Counted from the stretch's first letter, positions 1-54,935 are shown. The stretch is 64,000 nt of DNA from Delphinus delphis (GCF_949987515.2 NC_082693.1:17480994-17544993), one strand, 5' to 3'. Notes: generated by a model not told the origin, from the letters alone. A program made the numbers and translations.

Positions 1-42398
<42,398 letters not shown>

Positions 42399-42870
42399 TC
42401 TTCCTTCAGTTCTCTGGCACTTTTGAATCCCTCTTTCAATGAACTGTAATCCTAGGAGCGGTGCACGTTAGGGACTCAGAGGTTCAGAGCTGGTAGATCA
42501 CAGGCTTTGGTAGCTTCTCAGAGGAATAAACCAGCAGAAAGAAATCTCATGGCCTTCCCAGAGAATTTCCAATGGAAGGCAGAATTCTCGGCTCCTTTTA
42601 CAGTCTTTCTGGGACGGTCCAGTGAGGACACTATCTCCGATCAATATCTACCCAAACAACCCAGAGCAATCACAAGTAAAACCCTCCAGTTTGGGGCTTA
42701 GGTAAGCACCCCCTGGGATAATGGAATCTTCACAGGCTGATCATGACGTGAGTCCGGACATTTAGCCCTTGTCCTCTTGACCAAACTCCTAGACTCACAC
42801 AGTCATCAGTACTTATTTCATCACTTCCAAAGTGATCCAGGAGTAGCAGTTCCCCTTATAAATTTTGCAG
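42399..42870 (-). promoter_or_regulatory. GYS2: GYS2 5' UTR and probable core promoter
   Basis: On the minus strand the bases before the ATG at 42398 are untranslated and carry no obvious splice acceptor close by, so exon 1 probably includes its 5' UTR. The only clear TATA-like element upstream is TTTATAAG at about 42857-42864. If used, transcription would start near 42830 and give a 5' UTR of about 430 bases. There is no CpG island, as expected of a tissue-restricted liver gene. The start site is inferred. Confidence 0.35.
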
Positions 42871-44254
42871 ACCGTTGTACGTTACACGTAGAATTGACTG
42901 GGATGTATTTCTAAGCTCTAAATCTCTTTAGATTTCCTAAGTAAGTATTATTTTTTCTCTTGATTCCCATTTCTAGATCACTAAGAAAAATTATTTCTAC
43001 TTATTTTATTCTACATTGACAAATCTAATTTTGATGAGAGGCATCGATCTTGGTTCCCCTTTCCTTAATTACTTTTCTTAAAAATTTCCCTATGAAAATG
43101 CCAGGATGTCTTTGAGTATAACATACAAAGAACGTAATTTTGACTGACCCATTATCATCAGACCATCATTTTAACGAGGTTGTAGAAATTAATTTTAGTC
43201 ATATTTGTATAATTACCTCAAATATTATCAAATTGATAAAAAATAATTCAATGGATGTAAAAGTGTTCAAATATGGGAAGAAAATTGCAAAAGACATTAA
43301 GTTCTGAAATATGACCAGGATCTGCCTGTCAATAAATGCTATAAATATATATTTTTTCCCATGTGTTTGTATGTATATAAGCATGTATGTGCTAATTTAT
43401 TTACACACACAGCTACACTCTATATTGCTCCTAAAGGGAGTAAAGACATTCACAAAATGAATGTTTTGAAACCTCTTACTTTACAGTTTTAGCCTACAAT
43501 CGATACGTTTACATTATTATTCCATATAGCGGCAGAATTGAAATTCACGCAAAATATCCTTCACGTTAGAACATGAGCAGAATTCTCATAGAATACTTTG
43601 TTACTTGTTAGTACTTTTACTATTTTAATTTTTTACTATTTATTGTAACTAATCTTATTTGTTACTTCTTAGTACTAAAACTTAATGAAAGATTCTAACG
43701 TTTTAGAGTTAGAAAGGTTAGAATCTTTAATAAGGTCTTTAGCCATTTTCTGTACAGGGGGCCTTACCTACTTAGGCATATTTTAATGACTCGAGATAGA
43801 GAAAACCATATTTCATTATCTGATATTAATAAATCAATGTGAATCAAGTAGATTAAAAATCTCTTCCATGATTCAGTGACGTATTTGATTCTTATCTTTG
43901 TAAATTTAAGTATATAGTTTATTATCCATTCATTCAAGTGGTGGGAAAAAAGTTAAATGGCTAATCAAAAAATTCAAGTACTAGAATAATAAAAATAGGA
44001 GCCCAAATTATCGAAAATGACTTTCCGCTTCACAAAATGACTTGCTTGTGTTGACAAAAGCCCTGTGAGTCCTGCAAATAAAAATTCCAATAAAACCAAA
44101 CAGAAGGACATGTTGACAGGAAGTGAGAACAGGGTGACAGGGTTGTGATAGAGCTTGAAGTCGGCAGTGTCTAGTCTCAGCAACCCTGAGAGTGGTTCCT
44201 CCAGGACTGAACAAGCCCCAGGATAGCTGGTCCACATTATCCAAATTACACTGT

Positions 44255-44480
44255 GAGACTTTATTCATTCACAGTATGTGCCAGGTATCACGTGCTTTGT
44301 TGTAAGGTCATCACTTGTGAGGGCAAGTCCAATCTGCCACTTATCAGCTATGGAACCTCAAGCCAATTGCTTAACTAAGTTTTGATATTCTTACTAAAGT
44401 GAGGATGAGATCATTTGTGTAAGGGACTTAGTACAGTGCCTGGCACTATACTGACCTCTTTAATAACTTCCAGCCTTATT
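44255..44480. repeat. MIR
   Basis: cattcacagtatgtgccagg, ccacttatcagctatggaac and agtacagtgcctggcactat indicate MIR in the intergenic region. Confidence 0.6.
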
Positions 44481-44573
44481 TATAAGACATATAGTGGTCA
44501 CCTAAAAGCTTCCCCTAAGAGCAGTGGTTACTATTGGAGAGAAGAGGAGTAAAAAGGAAGCTTACTTTTCTTG

Positions 44574-44792
44574 AATTTTTTTTTTTTTTTTTTTTTTTTT
44601 GCGGTACGCAGGCCTCTCACTGTTGTGGCCTCTCCCGTTGCAGAGCACAGGCTCCGGACGTGCAGGCTCAATGGCCATGGCTCACAAGCCCAGCCGCTCC
44701 GCGGCATGTGGGATCTTCCCGGACCGGGGCACGAACCCGTGTCCCCTGCATCAGCAGGCAGACTCTCAACCACTGTGCCACCAGGGAAACCC
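44574..44792 (-). mobile_element. CHR-1 SINE
   Basis: A minus-strand copy in the GYS2-LDHB intergenic region with a tail of more than 20 Ts at 44576-44600 and only a short recognisable duplication, ttcttg, at 44568-44573 and 44793-44798. Confidence 0.9.
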
Positions 44793-45029
44793 TTCTTGGC
44801 TGATTTTAATCTCTATCTTTTCCCTGTAATAAACCATAACTGTGAGAATAACAAAAAAATAGTGAGAGGGCAATTAAGAAAAAAATGGAAATTCCTATTT
44901 GGTTTCCTTGGTAAATATTCCAGCAGAGGTCACCAGATACATTTAGAAAACCACATATTTGCTTTGCTATTTGGCAATCTTCTTGGAGGTCTTTAGGATT
45001 TCAAAGGCTTGTTTAGCCTGCACCTGCAT

Positions 45030-46020
45030 ATCCAGAAAGATTCTGTTAACATATATAGGGAGCACCTACTGTGTACTGCTATCATAGGAGCTGAAGTGAT
45101 TTTCAATCATCAGTAGACAAGTTGCTGCCCTTGTGTGAACAGATAGACATTAACCATGTAAGCCAATAAACAAATTATATTATTTCCGGGGCAGCTAAGT
45201 TTCTGAAGAAGAAAAAACACAGTGGTAGAGAATGCTACTTGATAGAAATGGGTGCTTTAGCTGGGGAGGGCAAGAAAGATGACTCTGAGGAAGTATTATT
45301 TGAATTGAGACAGAAATAATGAAAAAGAGGCAACACTTGAAGATCTGGGAGAAAAGAGAGAAATGCCTTTAACTCACACAGGAACAGAAAGACCAATGTG
45401 CTTAGGGCCCAGAGCACAACTAATAAGAAGTCTGGAGGGGAGAAAGTCAGAGACAAAAGCAGAGAACAAATCATAGAAAAGCTGGTTGAGAACTTGCATT
45501 TTATCCTGGTTGCATTGGAAAGTCATTGAATGGTTTTATGCAGGGTAGTAATGTGATCTTATTTATGCTCTGAAAAGATTTCTCAGTTTGCTCTATGAAA
45601 AATGGAATATTGAGAAGGGCAAGAGAGGAGGAATGGAATCTGAGGTTTTGAAGCCTGCCTATCAGTCACAAATTCTAGAATGTAAGACTTTATCCCTTCC
45701 ATAGATAATCTCCGGTTTTCTTCTCAATGCTATTAGAACAGCAATGAACATGTTATTAACATTTGATCTTTTTCTTCTTAAGGTAAAGAGAATGCCTTTC
45801 CCTATATAGTTCATTTCTATGCTCTCACTTGTCCATTGTCTGTAGTGTATTATGCATGGGTTGTTGTGACTACAGAAACAGGATTAAAATGGAGAATTAA
45901 ATGCAGTATGTCAGGTACTGTGATCAGAATTCTTGACTTTGTGAAGTTTACATTCTAGCAGGGAAAGTCACTATGAAACAAGTAATTAAAGGACTTTGAG
46001 AGTGATGAATTAAATACATG
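45030..46020 (+). repeat. Ancient LINE (L2-like) remnant, interrupted
   Basis: Words such as gagcacctactgtgtactgc, aagatgactctgaggaagta, ggaaagtcattgaatggttt and acattctagcagggaaagtc are familiar from old mammalian L2-type 3' parts. The copy is diverged, and the part at 45650-45900 is not recognisable. The class assignment is tentative. Confidence 0.45.
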
Positions 46021-47625
46021 TAATGATAGAATGAACACAACTAGATATAGAGAATGATCTCCCAAGAAAAAGAAATAAGAGGAAATCAGAAAGGAAGAAG
46101 TAAAACTGTCACTATTTTCAGATGACATGACATTATATATAGAAAATCCTAAAAACTCCACCAAAAAACTGTTAGAACTAATAAATGAATTCAGTAAAGC
46201 TAAAGGATAAAAAAATCAATATAAAGAATAAAATACTAGGAATCAATTTAACCAAGGAGGTAAGAGACATATCCACTGAAAACGGTAAGATATTAATAAA
46301 AGAAATTGAAGAAGACACAAAGAAATGGAAAGATAGTCTGTGTTCATGGATTGGAAGAATTAATATTGTTAAAATGTCCATACTACCCAAAGCAATCTAC
46401 AGATTCAATGTAATCCCTATCAAAACTCTAATGGCATTTTCACAGAAATAGAACAAACAATCCTAAAATTTGAATGGAACAACAAAAGACCCCAAACAGC
46501 CAAAGACATCTTGAGAAAGAGCAAAGCAGGGGGTTCACACATTTTGATTTCAAACTATGTTACAAAGCTATAGTCATCAAAACGTATAGTATTGGCATAA
46601 AAACAGACACATAGATCAATGGAACAGAATAGAGAGCCCAGAAATACATGCATACTGATATGGTCAATTAATTTATGACAAAGGAGCCAAGAATATACAA
46701 TGGGGATAGGACAGTCTTGTTAATGAATTGTGTTGAGAAAACTGGACGACCACATGCAAAAGAATGAAATGAAACCACTCTCCCATATCATACACAAAAA
46801 TTAACTCAAAATGGATTAAAGATTAAACATAAGACCTGAAACCATAAAACTCCTAGAAGAAAACATAGGAAACAAACTTCTTGACATCAGTCTTGGCAAC
46901 GTTTTTTTTGGATTTAACAACAAAAGCAAAAGCAGCAAAAGCAAAAATAAACAAGTGGGACTACTTCAAACTAAAAAGCTCCTGCACAGAAATGGAAACC
47001 ATCAACAAAATAAAAAGGCAACCTATGAATGGGAGAAAATATTTGCAAATCATATATGTGATAATATATAAGAAACATATAACTCAATAGCAAAAACAAA
47101 ACAAAACAAAACAATCTGATTTAAAAATTGGCAGAGGATTGGAATAGACATTTTTCCAAAGAAGACATACGGGTGGCCAACAGGTACATGAAAAGGTATT
47201 TAACATCACTAATCATCGGGGAAATGCAAATCAAAACCACCAAAAGATATCACATCACACCTGTTAGAATGGCTATTATCAAAAAGACAAAAAATAACCA
47301 GTGTTGGTGAGGATGTGGAGAAAAGAGAATCTTTGAACACTAAATTGATGTAGTCACTATGGAAAACAATCCAAAAAATAAAAAATAAAACTATCATATG
47401 ATTCAGCAATTGCACTTCTGGGTATTTATCTGAAGGAAATAGAAATGCTAACTGGAAAAGATAACTGTACTTCCATGTTCATTGGAGCATTATTTATAAT
47501 AGCCAAGTTGTGGAAACAACCTTAGTATCCACTGATGGATGAATAGATAAAGAAAATGTGGTATACATATGCCCAATGGAATATTACTCAATCATGAGAA
47601 AGAAGGGATGAGACTAAAGATGATG
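46020..47625 (+). mobile_element. L1 ORF2 fragment
   Basis: It runs from the reverse transcriptase core (SDDMTLYIENPKNSTKK near 46100) to the C-terminal part of ORF2 (ggaatattactcaatcatga near 47580). Stops and frameshifts occur throughout, so it is dead. The 3' UTR is missing after about 47625. Confidence 0.88.
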
Positions 47626-48021
47626 TGTTTACAGTTTTTGGATATGCATCATATGAACATTTAAGTTCTGAAAATTAAATTATATCTGCTAGACAAAGAG
47701 AAGCTAGAACAAGAGCGAAAAATTTAAATAGCTTGAGAGGATCCACTCAGTGAGAAGAGAGGATGCCTTAGAATGAGAAGGAACTAGAGGACTGCATTTC
47801 CTACAATTGGTCTTTCCATAGTCTGAGTATCTCACTGTGAATGTGCATGAGGGTTGACACATACATTTTGACCAAGATTTTCCACTTATATGCTGGCTAT
47901 AAAACCCAACCTCAGTTTAAAAGAAAAAAGCGACTCTGGTGTAATCTATGCAAGAGATGATGGCAATTTGCATTAGAGTGATAGCAATGGGATTAGAGAG
48001 AAGTGGGTAGTGAGATGTGTT

Positions 48022-48545
48022 TAAGAGTTGACAAAGAAGATGTGGTACATATATACAATGGAGTATTACTCAGCCATAAAAAAGAATGAAATAATGCCGT
48101 TTACGGCAACATGGATAAACCTGGAGATTATCATACTAAGTGAAGTAAGCCAGAGAGAGAGACAAATATCATATGATATGGCTTATATATGGAATCTAAA
48201 AACAAAAAAAGAGATACAAATGAACTTATTTACAAAACAGAAAGAGACCCACAGACATAGAAAACAAATTTACCGTTACCAAAGGGGAAAGTGGGGGGAG
48301 GGATAAACTGGGAGTTTGGGATGAATATATACATACTACTATATATAAAATAGATAACCACCAAGGATCTATTGTATTGTATTCTTAATATTTTGTAATA
48401 ATATATAGGGGAAAAGAATCTGGGAAAGAATATATACATATATATATATAACTGAATCACTGTGTTGTATACCAGAAACTAACACAACATTGCAAATCAA
48501 CTATACTTCAATAAAAATAAATAAATACAATTGGCAAAAAAAAAA
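48022..48545 (+). mobile_element. Separate L1 3' end fragment
   Basis: It starts again in the same ORF2 region where the preceding copy ended (gaagatgtggtacatatata), then continues through [21 protein letters not shown] sequence and the 3' UTR to an A-rich end at about 48545. The overlap shows that it is a second insertion rather than a continuation. Confidence 0.87.
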
Positions 48546-49337
48546 GACTTCACAGGACCTGGAGTTGATTGGGAGTGGAGAACTTGAAGTTTATTGGGTG
48601 TGGAGAAGAGTAGTTTTGGTACCTAGTTTGGGCACCTAGGCAGATGGTCATGCAGTGTACTAAAATCAGAAACACTGGGTGAAAGAATAGATTTACTTGA
48701 AAGATTAGGTAATAACTTCAATTTTAGACATGGTGAGTTTGAGATACCAGCCAGATGTCCAGTAGAAGGTTAGATATTCTCCCTACTCAGAACCTCAGAG
48801 GAGAGATCTGGGACATAGCTGGTAACTGAGGCCACAGGAGTAGTAAGATCCCAGGAAGAGGGAGTGCAGGGTGCAGAAACAGAGCTCCAGAAAATTCAGC
48901 TTTTATAGCAGAGGTCACAATATGGTCACCTGAATTTTACTTGGTACATATAGTGCTTAATATTTACAAAAGGTGCAATGATTTCTCAAAAAAGGGAGAT
49001 TTCATATAAAACTTTGGGTTTCTATTTTCTCCTGAAAAATCTAGATCCTATTTGCATACCTTCACAATAACAGTCAGCTGGAGCTGGAGAAATCTGTCTT
49101 CCTAACAGTCACCATAGTTACCTTAGTCTCTGCAGGGCTATTTTACTCATTTAGGTTAACTGTAAATGACTCCCTAAAAACACAGGAATCTTAAGCTTCT
49201 GATTTAATTTTTTACTGTGCACATTTGCTGATCGGGAAATGGCCAAAGAAAGAAGTAGCTATTCTAAAATTAACCTTGTAATCGAAGTTGACAATTCCCA
49301 CCCATGGCATTGATGATAATGAGAAAGATTTTTGACT

Positions 49338-49483
49338 TTGACCATTGAGATTATTTTAGTGGCAGCATAAATGGAGTCTTGTTCAGACACCCAGAACTTG
49401 TTTTTGGAATAGAGATTTTGTTTTGCTGTGCTCTCTTCCCTGGCTTTATTTTAAAAAGAGTAGCTTTAGGGCTTCCCTGGTGG
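49338..49483 (+). repeat. 146-bp direct duplication, copy A
   Basis: The block from ttgaccattgagattatttt to ggcttccctggtgg is repeated at 50912-51057 with four mismatches by my reading and no length change. Here it runs directly into a SINE whose first 14-15 bases are part of the block. Confidence 0.92.
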
Positions 49484-49603
49484 CGCAGTGGTTGAGAGTC
49501 CACCTGCCGATTCAGGGGACACGTGTTCGTGCCCCGGTCCGGGAAGATCCCACATGCCGCGGAGCGGCTGGGCCCGTGAGCCATGGCCGCTGAGCCTGCG
49601 TGT
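49470..49603 (+). mobile_element. CHR-1 SINE truncated at its 3' end
   Basis: The head and middle are close to consensus, but the copy stops after ctgagcctgcgtgt with no A tail. Near-identical 15-mers aaagagtagctttag (49455-49469) and aaagagtacctttag (about 49605-49619) flank it and look like a target-site duplication. Its head and left flank recur at 50912-51057. Confidence 0.82.
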
Positions 49604-49929
49604 CAAAGAGTACCTTTAGCCCCTGTGGATGAAGAGCTGAAAGAATAGGATTTGGGGGAAGAGAGAAGGCAGAGAGATGATCTCTCTCTGGGGAGAGAGT
49701 AAGTCACTCTGAGAAGTTCAATCAAATTTTATGATGCTTTTGTCAATGTATACCCCTCCTCCTTTTTCCCATTAAAACTTCAATAGAATCAATAGGACCA
49801 CTTTTTAAAAACGTATCAGTTAAAATAATCAGAGTCCAGAGCAAAGGTGTGTGGAGTTGAGAACAAAATCTGCCAAGAGCAGAAGCCAAAGCCTAATGAT
49901 ACCGTGTGTTTACCAGACTGCTGGAGAGG

Positions 49930-50105
49930 TAGCATAGTGAAATGGCTTCAGAAAAGGGCTTTGGAGTCAGGCTAGTCTCAGTTAGAACTGAACTACGCAC
50001 TAGCCTGTGACATGGGGGTGATAGCACTGACCTCATGAGGTTGTTGCAAGGATTAGTTAAGAGAGTGAATGCACGTCCCTGGTACAGTGTCTGCCAAATC
50101 CTGCT
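49930..50105. repeat. MIR
   Basis: gggctttggagtcaggctag, gacctcatgaggttgttgca and ggattagttaagagagtgaa are typical MIR. The ORFs crossing it are chance. Confidence 0.7.
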
Positions 50106-50376
50106 TTGGCTCAGACTCCAGGGATTGCAATCAGGATGCATGAAGTTGACTCATGGCCGGCCTGCTCGAGCTACGAAGCCGCCTCTGCCTGGTCTCCACT
50201 CAGGAAACCATTGGCTCGTTGCCACTGAGACTCCGTTTTCTCTGAGCTCTACTTGGATGAAGGGACAGTGGTGTGGAGGTTAGAAATATCAAGTTACAGG
50301 CTTACTTTTCTGACATTCTCCACCAAAATCAGGATGTAAAATGTGGCCAAATCTTTTTACACAGGGATTTTATACT

Positions 50377-50421
50377 AAATATATATATATATATATATAT
50401 GTATATTTATATATATATATG
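50377..50421. repeat. Interrupted AT microsatellite
   Basis: Two runs of (at)n separated by gtatatttat, in intergenic DNA. Confidence 0.9.
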
Positions 50422-50562
50422 CAGACACTTATAAAATACAAATATATGACAAGGAGAACAAGTTACATATGTGATGTTAAACTAATTTTCTTCCAAAACA
50501 GTGTAATGAAAATAGTCACTGTAGTAATATTTATTTCTTTGTTGAATAAAATGACATTCGTT

Positions 50563-50781
50563 GGGCTTCCCTGGTGGCGCAGTGGTTGGGAGTCCGCCTG
50601 CCGATGCAGGGGACACGGGTTCGTGCCCTGGTCCGGGAAGATCCCACATGCCGCGGAGTGGCTGGGCCCGTGAGCCATGGCCGCTGAGCCTGCGCTTCCG
50701 GAGCCTGTGCTCCGCAACGGGCGAGGCCACAGCAGTGAGAGGCCCGCGTACCGCAAAAAAAAAAAAAAAAAAAAAAAAAAA
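50563..50781 (+). mobile_element. CHR-1 SINE
   Basis: A near-consensus plus-strand copy with a tail of about 28 A residues. The duplication is short or decayed: gacattcgt before and gacattagt after. It lies between the two copies of the 146-bp duplicated block. Confidence 0.92.
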
Positions 50782-50911
50782 AGACATTAGTATGGCCGTT
50801 GTACTAAAGTGATTTCTGCCACGGGGAGTGGCTGTCGGTAATTGCCTATTTTACCTTCTAAGTCAATGCTCTGGGTAGTTAGGTGAACCAGGGAAACTGT
50901 CCTATCCAACC

Positions 50912-51057
50912 TTGACCATTGAGATTATTTTAGTGGCAGCATAAATGGAGTCTTGCTCAGACACCCAGAACTTGTTTTTGGAATAGCGATTTTGTTTTGC
51001 TCTGCTCTCTTCCCTGGCTTTATTTTAAAAAGAGTAGCTTTAAGGCTTCCCTGGTGG
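50912..51057 (+). repeat. 146-bp direct duplication, copy B
   Basis: The second copy lies 1574 bp downstream. It ends right after the SINE head bases ggcttccctggtgg and then continues into unrelated sequence (gcttcccatacttcc), so the SINE body is absent here. Confidence 0.92.
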
Positions 51058-53403
51058 GCTTCCCATACTTCCTCTGGGGCAAATAATTACTTCTCTGGAG
51101 TCAATACAGCATACAGAAATTGGACCTGGTAAAATAAAATTCTATGAGAAATACTGCTCACCTAGTTTCCTTACTCTGGATAGCAGAAGCTTAAGTGCAA
51201 TTCAGGTAGCATTCACCTGGTTGAGATATTTAATGCATATCAGTTTCTGGAGGATTTCATTATTTAGGATTTTATGAAGACATAGGGTTAGGTAAGCATG
51301 ACTGAATTCACATTATGCCATTTGTAACAGGAACAATATTTAAACACTTAAGTGTAATCTATGCAGCAAAATACAAATGAAAATTCCGATGCTAACTTCT
51401 AGTTTCTTCTTTGCAAGGAGCTGCTGAAAGCTTTTAGCTAGATGTGCATGAGAGCAAAGTCTTCCTTCTCATCATTTCTGAATCTTTTTGAGGTGTCCGG
51501 GGTTTCTTGAAGCTTTCCCTAATACTTCCTAGCAATCTGTCTGTTTCATGTCACTCCCTACTAGAAATCACTATCTTGTGTCAGGGTCCGTAGTAATACT
51601 TCCAAATTTTTCATTCTGCATCTGGAAATGTTCATAGTTTAAGCCCTGAGTCCTATCACTTATTTTTCTCTTAACTATATCTCAAAGGAGTCTATTTCTC
51701 TCCTCTGCCTCTGCCACCACCATGGTCCAGGTCGCCCTCAGCGGTAACCCTTTAACTGCCGTAGCCTCCTTACTCCTCCTAACTAGACTCCCCACATTTC
51801 CTTAGCTCTCCTTCCTGCCACAGACACAAATAGTCCATTTTCCATGCAGCAGTTAGAGTGAGCATTTAAATATAAAACTACGACCATATTACTATCATAC
51901 TTTAAATATCTGATTCCATTGCACTTGGATAAATCCACCACCACCAAAACAGTCAAAAACAAAAGCATCAATTCATTCGGATTCTGCTTGGAATTCAAGT
52001 AATTTTATATTGGGAAGGATGTATATCTTTATGATATTGTTTTCCCACCCAGAAATTAAAATATCTCTGTATATAAATGCTTTAGTTAGTAAATTTCATA
52101 ATATATAAAATTATTTTATTATGATTTATCATTAGTCGTTTTGTAATTTTCTTCATGTAAGATTTTACTTCATTTTACTTTAATTTATTCAAGGTATTTT
52201 AAATCCTTTATCATTAGTGTGATATGTGAAATGAGATAGGTTTTCCATTTCAAGTTTAAATTTCTTCTAGTATAAAGGAAAGTGGTTGATGTTTACGGTT
52301 CTCTTGTATCTGCCATATTACATTGTCCATGGATATGCCTTTAACTCAGTGAGAGCCCATAGGATGCAATGAGATATTTTCTGGAGTTTCTAGGAAAGCA
52401 GTAGGTAGTTTTCTACTAGACCTGAGTATGAGAGGATGTGAGACTGGAGTTTTACCACCACACAGAACCTGAAAATCAAATAAATATACTAAGGAGAGAA
52501 AAGTTAGAGAGTTGGAGAAAATCTTGATAATTCTGGTAACATTTTTTTTGTTCCTGAATACAATCTTGCTTAATGTCATTTCCACTTCTAGGCTTTTCAG
52601 TTAGGTGCATCAATAAATCCTCCCTCCTTTTTGTTTTGTTTTAGCTAATTTGAAGGACTACTAACCAATAGATCAGCTCTATAAACTAGCTTGGTTGTAT
52701 TTAGGTAAATCAGATTAGCACTTAGTGGCTCTTCTGCAGAATAGCTTGAGCCAAGGTCATTTCCAATGTTAAAATTATATGAGACAAAATTAGCTTTAGG
52801 GATAAACGATCTATGTCAGTCCCAAACAGTCCATGAGTGTTGTATTTTGGATACTGATCTATGGAATACCTGAACCCATGAATTAACTAGTTAGGTGTTA
52901 CCGGTCATCTCCTCTATTCCTAGGGAATCTTAGCGTTCCATTTTTCATGTTTCCCCAGAGAACAAAAAGACAACTGCAGTGCCGCAACTGAGTATGTGAA
53001 GACTCAGGGTTTTTTTTCTAAGGTGATTTCACAGCACCTTATTTTGCGATTTATCATTCATGTCTGTCTCCTTGATTAGATGAAAAGTTATTTGCTAACA
53101 GGTGTTTTGCCTTATGGTTTTCCCAATAAAGTCTTACAGAATATGTTACTAAATTGGGCTGCTGAGACACATACCCATAATAACATCAATAGGCGTTTAT
53201 TTCCTCCTAAGGCAAAAGCAGCTTGAACGTAGGCAGTCTGTGTAGCTGGTAGAGCAGCTCCATGAAAACCAAGAGCCCAGACTTCTTCCAGCTCTTGGCT
53301 CTTCCAGACAAGGGTTTTGCTTTTCTGCTCTTGGTCCAGGACGGATGATAAATTTGAGATTATGGTATTCTCCTTCTTTTGGCATTAAAATATCTGTTCT
53401 TCT

Positions 53404-53595
53404 GGGCTTCCCTGGTGGCGCAGTGGTTGAGAGTCCGCCTGCCGATGCAGGGGACACGGGTTCGTGCCCCGGTCCGGGAAGATCCCACATGCCGCGGAGC
53501 GGCTGGGCCCGTGAGCCATGGCCGCTGAACCTGCACGTCCGGAGCCTGTGCTCCGCAACGGGAGAGGCCACAACAGTGAGAGGCCTGCGTACCGC

Positions 53596-53622
<27 letters not shown>
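53404..53622 (+). mobile_element. CHR-1 SINE, very close to consensus
   Basis: A full-length copy with intact CpGs, a tail of about 27 A residues and the duplication tctgttcttct at 53393-53403 and 53623-53633. It is among the least decayed copies in the window. Confidence 0.95.
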
Positions 53623-53626
<4 letters not shown>

Positions 53627-53934
53627 TTCTTCTGTATAATGGTAAGAATATACGTTCTTTTCCCCTCCATGTCTTTATTTGGCAATATTAAAAGATGGCA
53701 AGGCTATGCTGAGGCCCCCTATCTCTTTCCACACAAGGACTCATTCCCTATCCCTGACAAAGTTTAAAAAATTTTAAACTGGTCTATGAAATTCAAGCTT
53801 GGAAATCACTGGCTTGTTGTAAATTCAGTATTCACAAATAAATTAGAACAATGAATTACAGACATAAATTAAAATAACCTTTCTCCTTACATCTAGCTAG
53901 ATGTATGATTATCATCCCAAAAGATTGTCATATT

Positions 53935-54170
53935 TTTAAATTGAAGTATAGTTGATTTACAATATTGTTAGTTTCATGTATTGGGTTGGCCAAAAACTTC
54001 GTTTGGGTTTTCCATAAGATCTTATGGAAAAACCCGAACGAACTTTTTGGCCAACCCAATATATAGCACCAGTGATTCAGATATATATTCTTTTTCAGAT
54101 TCTTTCCCTTATAGGGTATTACAAAATATTGAGTATCGTTCTCTGTGCTGTGCAGTAGGTAAGAGTGAGT
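53935..54170 (-). mobile_element. L1 3' UTR fragment split by a mariner MITE
   Basis: aaattgaagtatagttgatttac on the left and agattctttcccttatagg with gtgctgtgcagtaggt on the right are parts of one L1 3' UTR in minus orientation. The MITE at 53981-54059 interrupts it, so the L1 is older. Confidence 0.8.
53981..54059. mobile_element. Palindromic mariner MITE (MADE1-like)
   Basis: The 79-bp element is almost wholly two inverted arms (ttgggttggccaaaaa and tttttggccaacccaa) around a cataagatcttatg centre, flanked by TA on both sides (53979-53980 and 54060-54061). This is the size and structure of human MADE1 but with the ruminant/whale mariner termini. Such elements are the source of the bovine miR-2284/2285 family. 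Confidence 0.88.
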
Positions 54171-54484
54171 CATTTTGGAAATGTGACCTGAGAAACGTAT
54201 TTATGACCTCTGGTTCAGTCTGCCTTTCTGTAATACAATAATAATAATATCCTCATAGTATGCTGGATCATTACATAGAGAATGATTTTGATATTATTTT
54301 ATAAATGCTAAAGATACAGAAATGTAACGATAACTAATATTTACAGCAATAGCAGCACACTGTGCTTCAGAGCACAGGTTAAGGAGCTACAATGCTTGGG
54401 TTGAACCCCAAATCTGCTACTTAGTAGCTGTGTGACCTCTGTGTTTCAGTTTCATCTGTAAAGTGAGGATTCAAATACTTTAGA

Positions 54485-54677
54485 GCAGTGATTCTCAACC
54501 AGGGGTGATTTTGCTCCCCAGGACGCATTTTGGGGTTGACACAACTGGGGAGAGGGGTGTGACAGGCATCTAGTGGGTAGATGTTAGGGATGCTACCAAA
54601 CATCCCATGATGCACCATGCAGTCCCCACAGTACAGAATATTCCAGCCCCAAATAATACTGCCAAGGTGGAGAAACA
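54485..54677. mobile_element. hAT-Charlie nonautonomous element (MER20-like)
   Basis: The ends cagtgattctcaacc and gaggtggagaaac-like sequence and the interior ggcatctagtgggtagatgt and atgcaccatgcagtccccac mark an old mammalian hAT MITE. I am unsure of the subfamily name. Confidence 0.7.
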
Positions 54678-54724
54678 CTTCCTTATAGTTAGGATGACTT
54701 AGATGAGTTAATATATATGTAAAT

Positions 54725-54935
54725 CACTTAGAACAGTAAGCACTACTTGCTTACTATTAGAACCAAGCATTGTGCTGAGTTTTACATTTTCTCATTTAAT
54801 TCATACACCATACTGAAGAGGTACCATTATTACCACTACTTCATAGGTTAAGAAAATTGAGGCTTAGAAGTGGTTAAGTACGTAACTTGCCCCAAATTGC
54901 AGTTAATCAATGAAACCCAGGTTTACGTGATAACA
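54725..54935. repeat. MIR
   Basis: attgtgctgagttttacatt, aggtaccattattaccacta and ggttaagaaaattgaggctt match MIR. Confidence 0.7.

Noticed and set aside
53185..53400. Possible exon within the ORF at 53197-53685
   Set aside because: The frame is mostly the SINE at 53404. The left part has no recognised domain and no convincing splice sites.
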